Assembly: GCA_900323505.1 (NCBI GenBank) | Contig: OOIN01000002.1 | Location: forward strand, 1,860,001 to 1,924,000 | Length of the DNA: 64,000 nucleotides | Direction of reading: 5' to 3' | Origin: Ustilago trichophora | Lineage: Eukaryota > Basidiomycota > Ustilaginomycetes > Ustilaginales > Ustilaginaceae | The notes under the pieces: generated by a model | Databases searched by the model: none | What the model was told of the DNA's origin: nothing | What the model saw: only the letters and a program-made list of their open reading frames with translations | Program-made: the position numbers and the translations under genes | Part shown: positions 59,823 through 64,000 of the stretch, piece after piece | Position numbering within the stretch: position 1 is the stretch's first letter | How the letters are laid out: each line of letters starts with the position of its first letter

Positions 59823-61917
59823 GATGTGAGAAGCAGCCGGTGCTCGACGAAGAGATCCAAAGGTGGTATGGTGATGCGAATGCTTCTACGCAGCTTGTAG
59901 CGAAAAGGATAAAAATGGACAAAAAAGGACAAGAAGGTTGGCCATGTACAAGGCTCGAGCGAGCTAGCAAACGGGAAGCTTTGAGAACAACTTCCGGCGA
60001 TTCAGAGTGCAAAGCCGTGACATTGGCGTGATTCGGCTTGGGGATGTCATCAGAAGGCGGTGGACCAGTGTTGGCCTGTGCTGAGCTTAACCTGCGTGAA
60101 ATGTGGAGAACGCGGTACCGAACGAACACGAGCGCAGCTTATCAAGTGTACCTTGCCAGTGAAGAATTGATTTTTGCATTCACAGCTGGAACAGAGCTTG
60201 ATGTAACACCTCTGAAAAAAAAAATCGGTCAGGCTCGGCGTCCTTTCAGTCTATCTGACAGAATTCCTCCGGAGCTGAGTTCCAACTCTGGCCGATCTGC
60301 GTTGTTCCGGGACTGGCATGACATGTGCACGCGTACAGTGCCATCTCAATGCTTCGAACAACAACAAGTCTCATTCACACCATCTGGAGCTGAGGCAAGC
60401 CTTGCTTTGCACGAAGGCTAACATACGAGGTGTGGGCGATATGGCGTACAACACGAAGTAGTCACCAACAGTGATGGGCGTCGGAGGCGTCACAATCAAG
60501 ATCCCAGCCGATGATCATCATCTTCAGGGGCCAGCAGTCACATCGGCAGCCAAGATTCAGCCGAACCAAGTGTCAGTCAGGTACGGCACAGCAACAGCAC
60601 CGACTGACAGGCAGTCACAGTCTATCTTCGGGCTTGGTTGGTGAGAGACTGTCAAAAGGGCACAATCTCGGTTCCTCTTTTGCCCAGACAGCCAAGAAGC
60701 TCGGCAAATTCGCAAAACACGCCTTGATTTCTTGGAAGCCAGGGCGCATGCAGTACAGCACCTGTATCGGGAGCGGAAAAAAAAACTTCGATCCATGTGC
60801 ACGCCATAACGATGTCCTCTAAACTCGAGCGTACGATTTGTTGGCATCAGCAGGATGCAAGTCGTAGATGCGATAGGAGAAAAGCCAAAGTGCTCCGAGA
60901 GCCAAGTTAGAAGGGTCTCGTGTTATCTGACCAAACGCGGCTGCTTTGTGCACATGCAGGATGCGCGTGGCACATGTCCGGAGCGCATCGTAACGAAAGC
61001 ATCCAAACAGTGTTGTGCTATCCCTTCCAGGGCGAAAGAAGCAGGTTGGCTTCTGTGGCAGACAGTGTGGCACCGTCGCATGCTCGGAAGCTCTCATGCA
61101 GTGCAACCTAGCAAGATCTGCTACCAACCTCCCGCAACAGAGAGAGAGAGCATGGACTTCCTCCTCCTTCCCCACTCTGAAACTTTCTTGCAGATATTGT
61201 AGCGACTCTGTCACCTCGCTGTGAGGATCAGACCCAAAGGGATGCCCCCTCCTCGACGGTCTTCGAATAAGATGCTGTGATGGTCAGCCCTCCCAATTCC
61301 ATCCCAGCCCTTCCTCTCCGACCCTCCATCGCCAGGCCCCTAGCTTCGGTCCATCCTCCAAAAACAACATAGCCTTCCCGCTTCCCACTTTTCCTTTCCT
61401 ACTCCGGTCACCACACTCCTTTCTATCACTCCGCATCGCTTGACCGTTCCATAGATTCCATAGAGAGCTCAGAACGCTCAGAGTGCTGTCGGCTCGGTCA
61501 CGATTATCCGTACCATCCTTGTTTAGTTATCTTCACCGCCTTCTTCTGCCGTTCGATTGGACCAACGACTATAGGTCAAGCTTGACTTCCATGGCTATTC
61601 GTCATCATTGCGACACATAGCTCTCTTTCGCCCAGCCACACAGCTCTCAAGTTTACGGCAATCGTCCGTTTATCTGAGCCAGGATATTGGCTCGGCTGAC
61701 TCACTCGACCCTCGGCCACTCTGCACTCTCTAGTGTCTGTTAGCATTAGCTAGTACCATCGCTATCCACATAGCATTTCAGCATTTCTGCTCGACACCCG
61801 CTGTCTCCAATCCGTATCATAAAGATCGAGCAGCCCCTACGATCCAAGCTATCCCCTCGCCGGCATCGTCACTGAACATTTTCACTCATCCTGACCAGGA
61901 CAATTCTCGAAGACGCG
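59823..61917. other. Shared upstream region of the divergent ATM1 and alpha/beta hydrolase genes
   Basis: About 2.1 kb. The final 650 bp before the hydrolase gene are CT/CA-rich like a long leader. Short frames occur but none has a domain. I see no RNA gene. Confidence 0.5.
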
Positions 61918-63279
61918 ATGCAATTCAGACGGACACTGCCGGTCCTGCTGACGGCTGCGTTGAGTTTGTCTCCTTTGGCACAGGCTTGGGACTGGCTGCC
62001 GGCTACTGACAAGAACCGCACCCTCAACACCGACTTTGTCGTCAAAGCATCTCCACCATCACCCTATACCGGCGTCGAGCTCACCGATGCACAGCTCCAA
62101 GGTCTTAATTCCACCGACTTTTACCTCTACAACTACATCAGCACAGGGTATAATGCCACCAAGGTCCAGCGAGCTGTCATCATGCTCCATGGACTCGGGC
62201 GTGATGCCTGGGCGTACTTTGATCAGACCCACACGGCGCTTCTCAATGCCACTTCGCGCAGAGAACGTGGCACTCGCAAAGCGCGCCTGCGTTCCGACGA
62301 AGTGGTCATCATGGCTCCCATCTTTCTCAACGAGCAGGATCCCGGCTGCTACCCTGTCGATGATGACAACAATCCCACCTCCAATGCACTCGTCTGGAGT
62401 GGAAGCAACTGGGCAGAGGGCTCAGACTCGATTTATCCGTCGACCATCAACGATACCAATGGCCAGCCATTCGAGCCACCTGGTATCTCTTCCTTCGAGG
62501 CTCTCGATGCTACTGTCGCTTGGTTCTCGAACAAGACCATGTTCCCAAGCCTCAATACCATCATCGTCGCGGGACACAGTCTGGGTGCGCAGATGGTCCA
62601 ACGTTATGCACTCATTGGTGCTGTTCCATCCGGCACCGTCCCTGTTCACTTTGTCGTTGCCAATCCCGGCTCGTATGCCTACCTCACCGACTGGCGTCCA
62701 AGGTCTTACGACAGGTGCGCTGACACTTTCAACAACTGGAAGTTTGGCTTGAGCTCATACTCGCAATCTTATCTGTCTGACTTTATTGCAGACTCGCTTG
62801 ACTCTACCAACGATGTTGAGAGTGTCGTGCAGCGCTACCGTCGCCGTATCGTGTCGTATCTGTTTGGACTTGCCGATCACGGAAAGGGAGATACTCGCTG
62901 TGAGGCGTTGGCTCAGGGAACGACACATCTTGGGAGAGGAAGGAACTTTATCCAGCATCTGACAGAAATGGACGGTGGCTTCCCTGCAGCCCATACTGTC
63001 AACTACATCCCCAACGTATCGCATGACGGGCTCGGCATGTTTCAGAGTCAACCAGGCTTGGAGCGTCTCTTCTTTATCAACCTCAATGGCACCGAGTCAC
63101 CGACGGCGGTTGGAGACGATGATCAGAGCGCAAGGCAGTGGTCCAAGGCGAGGCATTCAGCGTCAGTTTCCTCGAGCTTGAGTGCCTTTGCATTGCTCTC
63201 TGGTTCATCCAGCGTCGGTACTTTGATAGCACTGCAGCTTGTTGTTGTGGCTGCTTTCGTGATCAGCAGCACCTTGTGA
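61918..63279 (+). CDS. Secreted, probably GPI-anchored alpha/beta hydrolase
   Basis: A 453-residue predicted serine hydrolase of the cell surface. Residues 1-23 are a signal peptide (cleavage after LAQA, before WDWLP). The core has VIMLHGLGRDAW (about 88-99, the oxyanion-hole region), the nucleophile elbow G219-H-S221-L-G-A, and a C-terminal NVSHDG with H369 as the likely catalytic histidine; the acid residue is not certain. Several N-x-S/T sites are present (for example NRT, NST, NAT, NKT). After a Ser-rich segment the protein ends in a hydrophobic stretch (VGTLIALQLVVVAAFVISSTL), typical of a GPI-attachment signal. Similar uncharacterised hydrolases occur in many ascomycetes and basidiomycetes. 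Substrate unknown. Confidence 0.85.
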   Translation: MQFRRTLPVLLTAALSLSPLAQAWDWLPATDKNRTLNTDFVVKASPPSPYTGVELTDAQLQGLNSTDFYLYNYISTGYNATKVQRAVIMLHGLGRDAWAYFDQTHTALLNATSRRERGTRKARLRSDEVVIMAPIFLNEQDPGCYPVDDDNNPTSNALVWSGSNWAEGSDSIYPSTINDTNGQPFEPPGISSFEALDATVAWFSNKTMFPSLNTIIVAGHSLGAQMVQRYALIGAVPSGTVPVHFVVANPGSYAYLTDWRPRSYDRCADTFNNWKFGLSSYSQSYLSDFIADSLDSTNDVESVVQRYRRRIVSYLFGLADHGKGDTRCEALAQGTTHLGRGRNFIQHLTEMDGGFPAAHTVNYIPNVSHDGLGMFQSQPGLERLFFINLNGTESPTAVGDDDQSARQWSKARHSASVSSSLSAFALLSGSSSVGTLIALQLVVVAAFVISSTL

Positions 63280-64000
63280 CACAATACCCTTCTTTTTAGC
63301 ATCTTCCCAGCATCAACAATCATTCGTCACATCATCATGGACTTTTCTTTGCGTATTCGCACACAAACTCCAGCATACCTAGGTTTTCTTTGCATTCATT
63401 CCTTATTTTCGCATTCTGTTTCAATATTCTTCAACGACTGCTTATCCTGTACTATATACGTCCCTCGGAAAGCAATCATCGTACTTATCTGTGTCTTGCA
63501 TCGGTGGTGTGTTGGATAAAAGTCAAGCTCGGCCGCAGTTCCTTAGGAAAATCACTCTATCACTTCTCTTCATCCATCCATTTTCTCTTGCTCTGGTTGT
63601 CAGCTGTCCAATAAGGCTCGTTCTCACAGATGAATGGAAGTGGGTTGTCTGATGGCAAACAAACATTCACAGTTTGGTGGGTGTAAACGGGGCGGAACTC
63701 GGATAGCAAGCCTCCACACTTTGTGGCTTGATGCCGGTGAGTGAGCAGCCACGATAAATTTGATTTGGCGTGAGCTTGTTCTGCTGCTTTCGCGGATGCC
63801 GATTGTGCGGTCCCACCCTTGTGTACCATCTGCTCTCCTTCCTTCTACATCCTCGTTCAAAGCTCGGGATGCTCTGCTGCATCTCTCGTAGCGCTCTGGC
63901 ATCAAGCATGAAGTCAACATAGATCCTTTCTCAGTCTCTCATACACATCTCCATCACTTTATTTAGCAATGACTCGGCCACATCCCTAGACAGCTTCCAC
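63280..64000. other. 3' flank of the hydrolase gene to window end
   Basis: About 720 bp. The first 200 bp are AT-rich and likely the 3' UTR. Short minus-strand frames carry no recognisable domain. Confidence 0.5.

Overview
The window is nuclear DNA from a basidiomycete fungus, most likely an Ustilaginomycetes smut or smut-related yeast (Ustilago, Sporisorium, Pseudozyma or Moesziomyces type). The evidence is long intron-free genes for classic eukaryotic proteins, short 5'-proximal introns in only two of seventeen genes, consensus GTRAG donors with CTGAC-like branch sites, Ser/Ala/Asp-rich low-complexity linkers, and intergenic spaces from about 0.1 to 3.5 kb. No species can be named from the sequence alone.

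Layout. 1-6.7 kb: 5'-cut SNF2 helicase with RING finger (+), methylthioadenosine phosphorylase (-), GNL1-type circularly permuted GTPase (-). 7.7-11.5 kb: FCP1 CTD phosphatase (+) and a secreted double-psi beta-barrel protein (-). 11.5-15 kb: a large gene-free block. 15-27.5 kb: FAB1 PI3P 5-kinase (+), CCT7 chaperonin subunit (+), N6-methyl-AMP deaminase-like protein (-). 27.5-30.8 kb: a second gene-free block. 30.8-38.4 kb: a large F-box/LRR protein (+), glyoxalase II (+), an AT-hook protein of unknown role (-). 39.5-50.8 kb, all on minus: spliced ribosomal protein uS7/RPS5, a TBL1/SIF2-type WD40 repressor protein, a spliced DUF5872-type protein, and pyruvate dehydrogenase E2. 52.6-59.8 kb: mitochondrial aspartate aminotransferase (-), an SLS1-like putative mitochondrial protein (+), ATM1 ABC transporter (-). 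61.9-63.3 kb: a secreted, probably GPI-anchored alpha/beta hydrolase (+).

Most of the content is housekeeping: transcription and chromatin (helicase, FCP1, TBL1), ribosome and proteostasis (GNL1, RPS5, CCT7, F-box), purine and methylthioadenosine salvage (MTAP, ADAL), endolysosomal lipid signalling (FAB1), and mitochondrial metabolism (GLO2, E2, AAT, SLS1-like, ATM1). The last four mitochondrial genes are consecutive, which may be coincidence.

I see no transposon, CRISPR, rRNA, convincing tRNA, biosynthetic cluster or clearly new multi-gene system. The most interesting single item is the F-box protein. It carries two PPxY motifs and a C-terminal CaaX box, which suggests a membrane-anchored ubiquitin ligase component that could also bind Rsp5/Nedd4-type ligases. 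Other leads are the AT-hook orphan, the DUF5872 protein, the two secreted proteins and the two unusually large gene-free blocks.
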